Below, piece after piece: positions 30,947 to 39,441 of a stretch of DNA of 64,000 bases (positions within the stretch are counted from its first letter, which is position 1; each line of letters opens with the position of its first letter). The position numbers were made by a program, and so were the translations under genes. Origin of the DNA: Bacteroidota bacterium (lineage in GTDB: Bacteria; Bacteroidota; Bacteroidia; Chitinophagales; Chitinophagaceae); NCBI GenBank assembly GCA_016715505.1, contig JADJZY010000006.1, forward strand, positions 62,001 through 126,000, in the 5' to 3' direction. A model generated the notes under the pieces. That model was not told the origin of the DNA and did not search any database. It saw nothing but the letters and a program-made list of their open reading frames with translations.

Positions 30947-31014
30947 ACGAAATTCACTCCATCATGTAATGAAATCCACTATTTTCAAGTTAATCAGCAA
31001 GTCATAAGTAGAAT
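30815..31014 (+). repeat. Degenerate copy of a dispersed repeat (see 45725-45963)
   Basis: The stretch matches 45775-45966 in order: TTCAAGGG, GTAGCCCGCACGTCGGGGCC, GACGATGACGCGAA, TTGAAG, CGAAATTCAC, ATGTAATGA, TTTCAAGTTAA and CAGCAAGTCATAAG. The palindromic core is damaged here, and its right end lacks the intact CAGCAGCCCCT. It covers the end of the DUF4296 gene and most of the gap before the citrate synthase promoter. Confidence 0.7.
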
Positions 31015-31047
31015 AGATAATATTCATGGATTTATTGCGTAAAATTA

Positions 31048-31078
31048 TTGGGCTCTGCCTTTTGTTTCCTTACTTTTG
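31048..31078 (+). promoter_or_regulatory. Promoter for citrate synthase
   Basis: TTG at 31048-31050 and TACTTTTG at 31071-31078, spaced by 20 bases, match the Bacteroidota promoter consensus. The leader to the ATG at 31110 is about 25 bases. Confidence 0.6.
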
Positions 31079-31109
31079 TGCACATTCAATTATTAAATAA
31101 AATACCGAT

Positions 31110-32432
31110 ATGGGAAGGCTCAAAGAACATTTTTACGAAACGGCATCAAAATATGCAGATGATATTAAAACCATGATCAAAGAACATGGTGAAACGGTCA
31201 TTGATCAGGTTACTTTATCGCAGGTTTATCAGGGAATGCGCGGAATTGTTGGTTTGGTTACTGAAACTTCTCTTCTCGATTCAAACGAAGGAATCCGCTT
31301 TCGTGGATACTCCATCCCGGAACTTGTAGAAAAATTACCCCATGCCGAAGGCGGTTCTCAACCACTGCCCGAAGGTTTGTTTCACCTCATGTTGGTTGGT
31401 GAAATTCCATCCCAGGATGATGTTGAACATCTCTCCGCTGTTTTTGCCCGTCGTTCGCATGTACCGAATTATGTTTTTGATGCGATTGAAGCCTTGCCAT
31501 TGCACACCCATCCTATGACTCAGTTTGGTGTTGCTATCATGGCTTTGCAAACAGAATCTTTGTTCGCAAAAGCCTATGCAGACGGAATCAATAAAAAAGA
31601 ATATTGGTCTTACGTGTATGAAGATACCATGAATCTGATTGCACGTCTGCCACGTATTGCGGCATATATTTATCGCCGGAAATATCGCAATGGCGATCAT
31701 ATCCAACCCAATGGAATGTTGGATTGGGCGGCCAACTTTGCCCACATGTTGGGTTTTGAAGATGAAGGTTTCCGCGAATTGATGCGATTATACCTGACTA
31801 TTCATGCTGACCACGAAGGTGGAAATGTGAGTGCACATACGACCCATTTGGTAGGTTCTGCATTAAGTGATCCATATTTGTCTTTTGCTGCCGGCATGAA
31901 TGGATTAGCAGGTCCTTTACATGGTCTTGCCAATCAGGAAGTGATTCGCTGGATTGAAGAAATGAATCAGGAGTTAAATACAGAAAACCCGGACAAGGAG
32001 CAAATTGCTGCCTACGTTCAGAAAACGCTGACTCAGGGTAAGGTTGTTCCTGGATACGGTCATGCTGTATTACGTAAAACTGATCCGCGGTTTACCGCTC
32101 AAATGGAATTTGCTAAGAAATATTGTGCAGATAATCCTTTGGTACAAACGGTTTGGAAAGTGTATGAGGTCGTTCCTCCAATTTTACAATCAACCGGAAA
32201 AATTAAAAACCCATGGCCTAACGTGGATGCCCACAGCGGCGCATTGCTAAAACACTACGGACTGGTAGAGGAAGATTTTTATACAGTCATGTTTGGTGTA
32301 TCCCGAGCATTGGGGGTATTAGCTAGTTTGTGTTGGGACCGTGTTTATGGTTTCCCGATTGAACGTCCTAAATCTGTTACCACAGATCAGGTGAAGCAAT
32401 GGCTCAATAAAGAAATCAGTTCGCTTGAATAG
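31110..32432 (+). CDS. gltA: Citrate synthase
   Basis: A 440-residue enzyme for acetyl-CoA plus oxaloacetate to citrate. The key motifs are GLAGPLHGLANQEV (catalytic His), GYGHAVLRKTDPR (second catalytic His) and the later NVDAHSGALL region with the catalytic Asp. The long N-terminal segment (about 60 residues before GLVTETSLLDSNEGIRFRG) matches the Bacteroidota and mitochondrial-like form. It has its own promoter upstream and a shared terminator downstream, so it is monocistronic. Confidence 0.95.
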   Translation: MGRLKEHFYETASKYADDIKTMIKEHGETVIDQVTLSQVYQGMRGIVGLVTETSLLDSNEGIRFRGYSIPELVEKLPHAEGGSQPLPEGLFHLMLVGEIPSQDDVEHLSAVFARRSHVPNYVFDAIEALPLHTHPMTQFGVAIMALQTESLFAKAYADGINKKEYWSYVYEDTMNLIARLPRIAAYIYRRKYRNGDHIQPNGMLDWAANFAHMLGFEDEGFRELMRLYLTIHADHEGGNVSAHTTHLVGSALSDPYLSFAAGMNGLAGPLHGLANQEVIRWIEEMNQELNTENPDKEQIAAYVQKTLTQGKVVPGYGHAVLRKTDPRFTAQMEFAKKYCADNPLVQTVWKVYEVVPPILQSTGKIKNPWPNVDAHSGALLKHYGLVEEDFYTVMFGVSRALGVLASLCWDRVYGFPIERPKSVTTDQVKQWLNKEISSLE

Positions 32433-32443
32433 AATAGATTAAA

Positions 32444-32474
32444 TAAAAAAAGAGGTCCTAGGGCCTCTTTTTTT
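32444..32474. terminator. Bidirectional terminator after citrate synthase
   Basis: A long stem (AAAAAAAGAGG pairing with CCTCTTTTTTT around GTCCTAGGG) starts about 12 bases after the citrate synthase stop. It also lies just beyond the stop of the minus-strand cytochrome gene. Confidence 0.85.
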
Positions 32475-32494
32475 AGGCGTGTTTGAATAACGAA

Positions 32495-32923
32495 TTATTG
32501 TTTGGCATGCTGAACCAAATATGCCGATATCATACCATATTCTGATTGATTCAATTTTGCTTTCTTGCCCATGACTTTCATGATGCCAATCCATTTGTCA
32601 GCAGTTCTGGATTCAGGTTTGTGTAGATCATGGCAGGAACTACATTTTGATTCCCACAATTCATTGCCCATCGCAACTTTTTGATCGGAATAATTTTTGT
32701 AGGCTTCTAATTGTTTGTCAACCGGCATATCGGGTGACGGATCATTGGCTCTTGGGTCGAAAGTTGCAGAAGGAATGGTGGCGTCTGCCGGTTTTGCCTG
32801 GGTGCTACCCGTTTTTTCAACTTCCTGGGTGGCCGCAGTTGTTTTCGCCCGTTTTGGCGCACAAGAGAATGTACCTATCAGGATGCCGGCTAAAATGATT
32901 AATAGTGGGGTTGTAAATTTCAT
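32495..32923 (-). CDS. Lipoprotein cytochrome c
   Basis: The start at 32923 gives a lipoprotein signal (MKFTTPLLIILAGILIGTFSC). The heme-binding motif CSSCHDL lies in the last 50 residues, followed by WIGIMKVMG, with the Met as a possible sixth ligand. The linker between is rich in Ala, Pro and Thr. It is probably a small electron carrier anchored to the membrane. An in-frame start 9 codons upstream (32950) is less likely. It is a single gene. Confidence 0.85.
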   Translation of the reverse strand: MKFTTPLLIILAGILIGTFSCAPKRAKTTAATQEVEKTGSTQAKPADATIPSATFDPRANDPSPDMPVDKQLEAYKNYSDQKVAMGNELWESKCSSCHDLHKPESRTADKWIGIMKVMGKKAKLNQSEYGMISAYLVQHAKQ

Positions 32924-33058
32924 GATGACGAATTTAGGTTGAATGTTCAATTATACCAAATTGGGCAAAGAAACCATGCGTGTATGAGAACCCCTAATCC
33001 AAAGATTTATGAGTGAATACGTGGATAAATAATTTACGCCCTTCGATGTATGTTTTGA

Positions 33059-33583
33059 CTAACGGGTACTACCCATTTTATTTAAAAAAGTAATGGCCGA
33101 ATGGGTTCTTTCAGCGCCTTGCCCGCGAACAATAAAGTGAGGTGTGCTTTGTGAAGAAATTAAATGTAAATACCAGGCATAAAAAAAATGGCGATCTTCC
33201 AAAGTCGGATGTTCTCTCAGAGGGTCATCTTCCCAGGCCAAATCCGGCGAGCATAATAAAAAAATATCGGTTCGTTGAATAGCAAGATGGTCTAAAAATT
33301 CTCGGGGGCAATCAGCATACTTAAATTCCATCCATACCTGAATGACATGTAAATCTGTATCGCAAAATACCCAGGGTGCATTCGTTTGTATAGCCTTATT
33401 TTCCTGTGAAACTTGTTGATGTGCAATTTCAACCACATCTTTTTTTTCATAGGGTCTTTGCAGGTCATGTAAATAATTCCTCGCTTGCTCTTCAACCAGA
33501 ATACCACCGAAATGCTCTTGCAAATCCTTTGACAGTGCACTTTTGCCGGTACTTTCTCCTCCTATGATGCGAACTATTTTCAT
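33059..33583 (-). CDS. NadR-like P-loop kinase
   Basis: A 174-residue protein with an N-terminal P-loop (GGESTGKSALS, residues 8-18), FCDTDLHVIQVW (second acidic motif) and DDPLREHPTLEDR, the pattern of the ribosylnicotinamide kinase domain of NadR. It lacks the nucleotidyltransferase and regulator domains of full-length NadR. It probably phosphorylates nicotinamide riboside, salvaging NAD; related nucleoside kinases are possible. Confidence 0.8.
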   Translation of the reverse strand: MKIVRIIGGESTGKSALSKDLQEHFGGILVEEQARNYLHDLQRPYEKKDVVEIAHQQVSQENKAIQTNAPWVFCDTDLHVIQVWMEFKYADCPREFLDHLAIQRTDIFLLCSPDLAWEDDPLREHPTLEDRHFFYAWYLHLISSQSTPHFIVRGQGAERTHSAITFLNKMGSTR

Positions 33584-33706
33584 GCGGTTTGTTCCTATAC
33601 AAATGTGCTTGCTAAAATGTTAAGAAAAAATAAATCACTGCTTTAAATATGGAATAATGTTGCTAAGCCCATCTCATAGTCAACTTTCACAATTAAAACG
33701 TATCAC

Positions 33707-35128
33707 ATGAAATCTCGTATCGCCATTCCTTTAACAGGATTTATCGCCATCATCGGCATTCTTTTTTTATCAGCTTTTCGCAAACAAACAGGCACCGAAA
33801 GCCCCTATCCGGATGAGAAAGTAACATACGGCTCCACTGGTAAAAAGGAATCATCAAAAGGGCCTTTATCTCTTTCCACCTCATTTGAAAACGACTTTTA
33901 CACCACTAGTAACCGCATAGGACACTTTTATGCCGAAGTCAATTCCCAACAATATACCTCTAATCGAAATCAAGTCAGATTGCCATTGAATTTATCTGTA
34001 GTTATTGACCGCAGCGGATCTATGGCCGGTGACAAAATCCGAAATGCCCGGCAAGCTGCTAAACATATTGTTGATAATATGGGACCGGAAGATCATTTGT
34101 CGATTGTAATTTATGATAGTCAGATTGATGTGTTACAACCTGCTGTAAGGGTGACCAATAAACAAAGTATCAAAAATTTAATTGATCGGATTACTGACAG
34201 AGGAGGTACCAACCTCATGGGCGGTGCACTAAAAGGTTATGAAGAAGTACGTAAATTTTACAACCCAACTTATGTCAACCGGGTTCTGCTTCTGAGCGAT
34301 GGTTTGGCCAATGAAGGGATAACAAGCCCTACCGAAATTGAACGTATTGTTCGAAATAAAATCAAAGAAAACGGAATTTCTATTTCTACTTTTGGCGTCG
34401 GCAATGATTACAATGAGGATTTAATGACAGCCATGGCTGAGAACGGATCCGGGAATTATTACTTTATCAGTAACCCGCAAGATGTAGCTGGGATATTTCA
34501 AAAAGAGTTAAATGGTTTGATGGAAGTGTTAGCACAAAGAACCGAACTGAAAATTACCTTGCCAGACGAAGTGAATGTTGAAAAGGTATTTGGATATCGA
34601 TTCGAACAAACCGGCCGAGTCCTGACCATTCGATTCCATGATGTGATGGCTGGTGAAACCAAAGGGGTACTTGTTCGATATCGAGTGCGTAATGGTGTGA
34701 ATCTACCACTACGATTTACTTCTTCATTGAGTTTTATTGAGCCTGAAACCGGCCGTCAGCAACGAATGAATCAGGAAAACCGTTGTGAATTTACAACGGA
34801 TTATTATACCTATAACCGAAGTTTTAGTGAATGGGTAGCCTCACAAGTAACTTTATATGAATCGAACGAAAGATTAGAAATGGCTATGAAGGAAGTGGAC
34901 AAAGGAAATTATCAGGAAGCCCGAAAAATAGTTCAGGAAAATAATGAGTACATCAAACAAAAATCTCATTTGGTTTCTAAATCTCCGGAATTGCAGAAAG
35001 TAGAATCCACCAATGCATCTTATGATAGTCAGATTAAAGATGTTGAAGCGATGCCCGCCGAGGAAATTAAGTACATGCAAAAAGCAACAAAAAGTACCAA
35101 CTATCAGTTGAGAAATAAGAAGCGATAG
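33707..35128 (+). CDS. VWA-domain secreted protein
   Basis: A 473-residue protein with an N-terminal hydrophobic signal or anchor (residues 6-25). A von Willebrand factor A domain (about 90-265) has the MIDAS pattern DRSGSM, the Thr in DRGGTNLMGG and LLLSDG. A beta domain follows (EVNVEKVFGY), then a helical C-terminus rich in Glu/Lys. It probably binds protein ligands at the cell envelope. Nothing nearby tells the partner. Confidence 0.85.
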   Translation: MKSRIAIPLTGFIAIIGILFLSAFRKQTGTESPYPDEKVTYGSTGKKESSKGPLSLSTSFENDFYTTSNRIGHFYAEVNSQQYTSNRNQVRLPLNLSVVIDRSGSMAGDKIRNARQAAKHIVDNMGPEDHLSIVIYDSQIDVLQPAVRVTNKQSIKNLIDRITDRGGTNLMGGALKGYEEVRKFYNPTYVNRVLLLSDGLANEGITSPTEIERIVRNKIKENGISISTFGVGNDYNEDLMTAMAENGSGNYYFISNPQDVAGIFQKELNGLMEVLAQRTELKITLPDEVNVEKVFGYRFEQTGRVLTIRFHDVMAGETKGVLVRYRVRNGVNLPLRFTSSLSFIEPETGRQQRMNQENRCEFTTDYYTYNRSFSEWVASQVTLYESNERLEMAMKEVDKGNYQEARKIVQENNEYIKQKSHLVSKSPELQKVESTNASYDSQIKDVEAMPAEEIKYMQKATKSTNYQLRNKKR

Positions 35129-35153
35129 TCCGTGTTGAGTGGTTGTGATCAGA

Positions 35154-35183
35154 AGCCCGAACTTATATGTTCGGGTTTCTTTT
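35154..35183 (+). terminator. Intrinsic terminator after the VWA gene
   Basis: A 9-bp stem with one wobble (35154-35162 pairing with 35169-35177), a 6-base loop and a T-rich tail. It lies 26 bases after the stop. Confidence 0.75.
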
Positions 35184-35277
35184 TAACCGAGAATTTGCAG
35201 CAGCAAGGCACGAAGCTACTGTAAAAAAACCTCTAAAGGATTTTCTAACTCGTTTTTGCAGTTGGCTATGCATACCC

Positions 35278-35930
35278 TCAACATTTGGGTTTAAGATTTA
35301 CACGTAACATCCGTGGTAGTCCATACATATCTTTCCGCGATTCCAGGGTATGTCCATGTGCCACTATCCAATCACATAATGACTCATGGTAAGCGGCACT
35401 GGTTTCAAAATAAACGAATGCACAATGAGGTGATTGGTCAGCCAGATGCACGATGATTTTATAAAACTGTAGTGGATCATCTTGTTCAACAAACAGGGCC
35501 AGATGGGGTTCCCAATTGAGCACATTCGATTTCATTTCATGGGCTTCAGATGGGAGGATATAAGGAGGGTTTGAGACGATGATTCTGGCCGGTAAACCTA
35601 AATCGGTTAAACTCAAAATATCTTTTTGTGCAAAGGAAATGTTCAACTGATGTGCATTCGCATTCCTTGCTGCTACCAACAATGCTTCTGCTGATACATC
35701 CCAAGCCATTATTTCTGAAGCGGGGAGGGATTTTTTTAATGCCAAGGCGATGCATCCACTCCCGGTTCCAATATCTAAAATACATTCATGAAATCCGGGA
35801 TGATGATGGATAATCCATTGAACCAATTCTTGTGTTTCGGGTCTTGGAATCAAAACATGTTCATTGATAAATATTTTTAATGAACCAAACCACTCATATC
35901 CTATACATTGTTGCACAGGTCGGGAGTGTA
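35278..35930 (-). CDS. prmC: PrmC (release factor glutamine methyltransferase) lacking its N-terminal domain
   Basis: Residues matching PrmC begin near 35922 with RPVQQCIGYEWFGSLKIF and continue through EHVLIPRPETQELV, DIGTGSGCIALAL (SAM motif I) and IIVSNPPYILPSEA, where NPPY holds the target Gln. PrmC methylates the GGQ glutamine of RF1/RF2. The N-terminal helical domain of about 75 residues is absent: upstream on this strand lies the reverse of a lipoprotein gene, and the only available starts (to 36033) read through it. It is probably a deletion or mis-join. Confidence 0.85.
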
Positions 35931-36971
35931 GTACTGTTTTTCTCCTCCTGTAAACGTTCAGGGATGACACCGATTCCGCCAGACAAACCCTGTTATATGG
36001 ATAGCAGCGCTTTACAATTATTTCGTCAAACACAGGGTATAACCGCAGGCATGGACGCCAGATCCATTGTTTTAAACAACGGACAAATCTTATGGATATT
36101 TCAATCCGCTCACCTGAATGATTATAATGCAGCAGATGGGACCATTGCCTGTAGCCCGAATGTACATAATGCCGCCATGCTTCAGCAAATTTCTGGCCAG
36201 GTAAATGTGGTAAACAATTCGGGAGATTGGATTCCTTCTAATGAAACCAATACCTGGTTTGAACCATTGCATGGATACCAGTTTATGGATACCGTTTATA
36301 TTTTCGCTCGAAAATCGGGATCATCCTCCACCAAAACTTTTATAGCAAAAGCACTGATGCCATCTTTGCAAATCGTTCGAATTGATTCAATGTCGCAAGC
36401 GCAACATTATTACGGCTACAGTGTCATGGCGGATACTGCCGAAGGATTTTGTTATGTATATGGATTAAAATCGCCGAATGTGAATTCGCAAAATGTGATG
36501 ACTTTGGCACGTTTTCCGATGAACAATATTCATGATACCTGGTTGTATTATTCGGATGGAGCATGGCTAAATCCACCTTCCAGCGCAAGTACAATCGCAA
36601 GTATTCCTGCTGAAAATGCCTGTGTTCGTCAAGTAAAAAATAAGTATTTACTTATTACCCAGGAAAGCGGATTTGCCTGTAACAAAGGGCGTACGATTTA
36701 TGGTCAGGTTGCACATGATCCATGGGGACCTTTTCAGAATTATAAAACCATTTATACGGTGGGAGACTTGACAGGCAATATAAGTCCGGCATGCCGACAA
36801 GCTATCATTCATCCACATACACTGAATGCAGCCGGAGAGATACTGATGACTTATACCATCAATGGCTATGCACCTTGTTTAAATACTTGTTTCAATGGAT
36901 TTGATCAGGCTGATTATTATCGCATCAAAACAGTACGTCTGCCTATTAAAAATATTGATCCGAATTTATAG
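35880..36971 (+). CDS. Lipoprotein with a possible beta-propeller domain
   Basis: A 363-residue frame with a lipobox SSC near residue 24, then a beta-rich body with repeating blade-like strands (GQILWIFQSAHL, QFMDTVYIFARK, CVRQVKNKYLLI, EILMTYTING). It looks like the five-bladed propeller proteins related to glycosyl hydrolases (DUF4185/DUF5005-like), an inference. Its signal peptide (35880-35950) lies on top of the reverse strand of prmC, so the true 5' end is uncertain and may be lost. Confidence 0.6.
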   Translation: MNQTTHILYIVAQVGSVVLFFSSCKRSGMTPIPPDKPCYMDSSALQLFRQTQGITAGMDARSIVLNNGQILWIFQSAHLNDYNAADGTIACSPNVHNAAMLQQISGQVNVVNNSGDWIPSNETNTWFEPLHGYQFMDTVYIFARKSGSSSTKTFIAKALMPSLQIVRIDSMSQAQHYYGYSVMADTAEGFCYVYGLKSPNVNSQNVMTLARFPMNNIHDTWLYYSDGAWLNPPSSASTIASIPAENACVRQVKNKYLLITQESGFACNKGRTIYGQVAHDPWGPFQNYKTIYTVGDLTGNISPACRQAIIHPHTLNAAGEILMTYTINGYAPCLNTCFNGFDQADYYRIKTVRLPIKNIDPNL

Positions 36972-37025
36972 TATTCCCAAGGTCCATGATGAAAATGAAT
37001 GGACTGTCGGGGTAAGATTTGATAA

Positions 37026-37587
37026 TTACAAAGTTTGTATATCCCGAACCACCTTTTTAAATTGATCCCCTTCAAATAAGTAATACCGAAACCAGCTTAG
37101 GGTATCTTTATTGTTTTTAGGTTTTTTCCCAATAAGATCCAACATAAATGCACGCTTTGCCGCGTTGTATTTTTCTTCTTTGTAATACAGATGATCCACA
37201 ACAAACACTGGTTTTTCGGTATTGTTCATCATTTCAACATCGGGAAATTCGATGTAATCAGCAAGTATGACAGGGTAATATCCTTTTTTAATACATTGGC
37301 TTACAAAAAAGCTCAAAGGCACACAATGTTCGCTCTGGCAGTGCGGCGCCCAGGTATAAACAATCGATTTTGGATGTTGTTTTAAACAGTCTTTGAGTTG
37401 GGACGCTTGTATCGCAAAAATGATTGAGTCATGCTTTTAGAGCGCAGATATTGGCTTCTCCAAAACGGACTTTCGACTGATCAGTTTTTGAGAGTTTGTC
37501 AAAACGGTGATAGCCCGGAAATCGAATACTAATACAGGAACTTATTCCTAAGGTTATGATCAGGGTTGAAAGAAGGATATTTTTCAT
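37026..37587 (-). CDS. Thioredoxin-like lipoprotein (frameshifted)
   Basis: The start at 37587 gives a lipoprotein signal (MKNILLSTLIITLGISSC). The frame stops at 37429-37431, but the next frame continues at once (HDSIIFAIQ..., TWAPHCQSEHC) through to 37026, so about one A is missing near 37437. The total length is about 187 residues. The WAPHC segment sits where a thioredoxin active site would be, though the spacing to the next Cys (CQSEHC) is not CxxC. It is a possible redox or metal-binding protein of the envelope. Confidence 0.6.
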
Positions 37588-37627
37588 CTTATTTATTTTA
37601 CTGTTCATGTTCCAATAATTTGATGGT

Positions 37628-38347
37628 TTACAAATCACCCAGAAGAGGCCGAAGAACGATTTCCTCAACGACCGCCTGTGGTGAAAGTTGATAAGCATTC
37701 CAGATTACTGCGGCTACATCATCTGCCTCCATAATACGCTCCGGGCTAATGCCACTTCCTTTCCAGGAATCACTCATGGTGGCGCCCGGGTTTATGGTAG
37801 TTACCTTAATGCCATAGGGCATCATTTCAGCACGTAAATTTTTCGAAAATCCTTCCAGTGCATATTTGCTGATACTGTATGAACCACCCATGGGATATGC
37901 TTTGAGGGCTGCAACAGAACTCATGTTAAAAATATGACCTCTCTTTTGAGCGATCATAGTTGGTAAAAGATGCCGGGTTAAATGATAAGCACTGTATAAA
38001 TTTGTTTCAATCAAGGATTCAAGTTGAAACTCCGGTTCATCCAATAAATTTCCGGGTAAGTATCTGCCCGTATTGTTGATTAAAATTTCAACGGCAGAAA
38101 AAGTTTCTAAAATTTTATGTGCAAAAAGGTCAACTTCTTTTTTTCGACTGAGGTCACATGCCATAGCCAGAATACAGGCCTCCGAATTGATCTGTTGTAA
38201 TTGTGCCGCAGCTTCTTCAATTTCTTTTTGATTGCGAGAACAAATGGCTAAATCAAAACCCTGTTGAATAAAGGTTTTGGCAATCGCGAATCCGATACCT
38301 TTACTTGCTCCTGTAATAACTGCCAGCATACTGATTGATTTATTCAA
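37628..38347 (-). CDS. Short-chain dehydrogenase/reductase
   Basis: A 239-residue classical SDR. ITGASKGIG near the start binds NAD(P); NNTG (in place of NNAG), the catalytic Ser in NMSSVAAL, and YSISKYA with the Tyr and Lys are all present. The start may be 38347 or the Met six codons later (MLAVITG). It would oxidise or reduce a hydroxy/keto group; the substrate is unknown. Confidence 0.88.
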   Translation of the reverse strand: MNKSISMLAVITGASKGIGFAIAKTFIQQGFDLAICSRNQKEIEEAAAQLQQINSEACILAMACDLSRKKEVDLFAHKILETFSAVEILINNTGRYLPGNLLDEPEFQLESLIETNLYSAYHLTRHLLPTMIAQKRGHIFNMSSVAALKAYPMGGSYSISKYALEGFSKNLRAEMMPYGIKVTTINPGATMSDSWKGSGISPERIMEADDVAAVIWNAYQLSPQAVVEEIVLRPLLGDL

Positions 38348-38385
38348 AAATAGGTTTTGTTGACAATAACTTAAAGGGAATTTCT

Positions 38386-39048
38386 CTAGGAATCAGGAGT
38401 TTGCTTGAATTGATCGATGATGACTTCCAACTCGGCAATCATCATAGCTGTCGCTCCCCAAACAATTAAATCATCCGCAAGTTCATAAACAGGGGTTTCG
38501 AAAGAGGCTGAAGGATTGTAAGATGGATTTACGGTATGCGTGCTTTTGACGCTTGGGTGAAACAACAAATTGAGTGGTAAACGGATGATTTCGCTAACCT
38601 CCCTTTCGGATGCCCTGAAGCTTGGGGTGGTGGTTAAGTGACCAACAACCGGGGTGACTAAAAAATTGCTCGGTGGAATATAAACATCACTGAGGGTGCC
38701 AAGAATTTCGATATGATGATTGGGTATGCCGATTTCCTCTTCACATTCTCTTTTCGCAGTATAAATCAGGTCGGGATCGCTGTTTTCTTTTTTCCCGCCT
38801 GGGAAACTGATTTGTCCACTATGTACCTGACCATCTTTACTGCGGCGAATGAGCACTGTATTCCATTCAGCATCATTTTCGTATAATAAAATCATCACGC
38901 TACTGACACGTGCGTCTGTCGGCGCTTCGAGGTTGATTTGTCGATTTGAAGGAATCATACGCCGATGGGCTTCAGCGCCCGGGAGTGATTCTAAAAGAGC
39001 CTGACGTAAATTTTCTATCCAGGGATGAGAGCTGATCGATTCGTTCAT
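38386..39048 (-). CDS. NUDIX hydrolase (CoA pyrophosphatase-like)
   Basis: The start at 39048 (MNESISSHPWIENL) is preferred because the 35 residues before it to 39153 have no coding character. It contains LLYENDAEW..VLIRRS, SGQISFPGGKKE and the Nudix box with YTAKRECEEEIGI. This arrangement fits the CoA pyrophosphatase (NudL/PCD1-like) group. It is probably a housecleaning enzyme that splits CoA or a related pyrophosphate. The SDR gene follows 38 bases downstream on the same strand. Confidence 0.85.
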   Translation of the reverse strand: MNESISSHPWIENLRQALLESLPGAEAHRRMIPSNRQINLEAPTDARVSSVMILLYENDAEWNTVLIRRSKDGQVHSGQISFPGGKKENSDPDLIYTAKRECEEEIGIPNHHIEILGTLSDVYIPPSNFLVTPVVGHLTTTPSFRASEREVSEIIRLPLNLLFHPSVKSTHTVNPSYNPSASFETPVYELADDLIVWGATAMMIAELEVIIDQFKQTPDS

Positions 39049-39441
39049 GGTTGGCAAAAGTACGTACAATTTGATTGCGTGGAATCCGACATTGAAAGTC
39101 TGAAAATAAATTGCACGACTTTTTGTAACGGACTTTCCTCGCACACAAATCATCCATCGTTACAGGCCGGTAAATACTCCCTGCTTGATTGTTCGGACTT
39201 GACTGAAAATGAATGGATCTTTCTGACAGTGGATAATGGAATCATTCACAGAAGAGTGTAAATGCAAGTTTGTATTTCCTCATCGCTCAATCAAGCGGCT
39301 GCGATGAGATTCAGCCCCGATGGTAGCCAGGCACCGTGTGCGGCGAACAGCGGGAAGAATGATGAAAAATGAGATAACGATGTGCTGCCTGAGCAAAAAA
39401 GAAAAACAATTAAATGCGAAACGCCATTCAGAAGATCCCGG
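39049..39441. other. Non-coding gap between NUDIX and RlmD genes
   Basis: About 390 bases. It contains an 8-bp perfect stem (39279-39286 pairing with 39301-39308) followed by a GC-rich stretch (39310-39360) that resembles dispersed repeat sequence of this lineage but has no clear copy in the window. An open frame at 39025-39261 on the plus strand has no recognisable homology in my reading. Confidence 0.35.

Noticed and set aside
39025..39261. Plus-strand open frame between NUDIX and RlmD genes
   Set aside because: No homology is evident, it overlaps the NUDIX 5' end on the other strand, and the surrounding sequence is non-coding in character.
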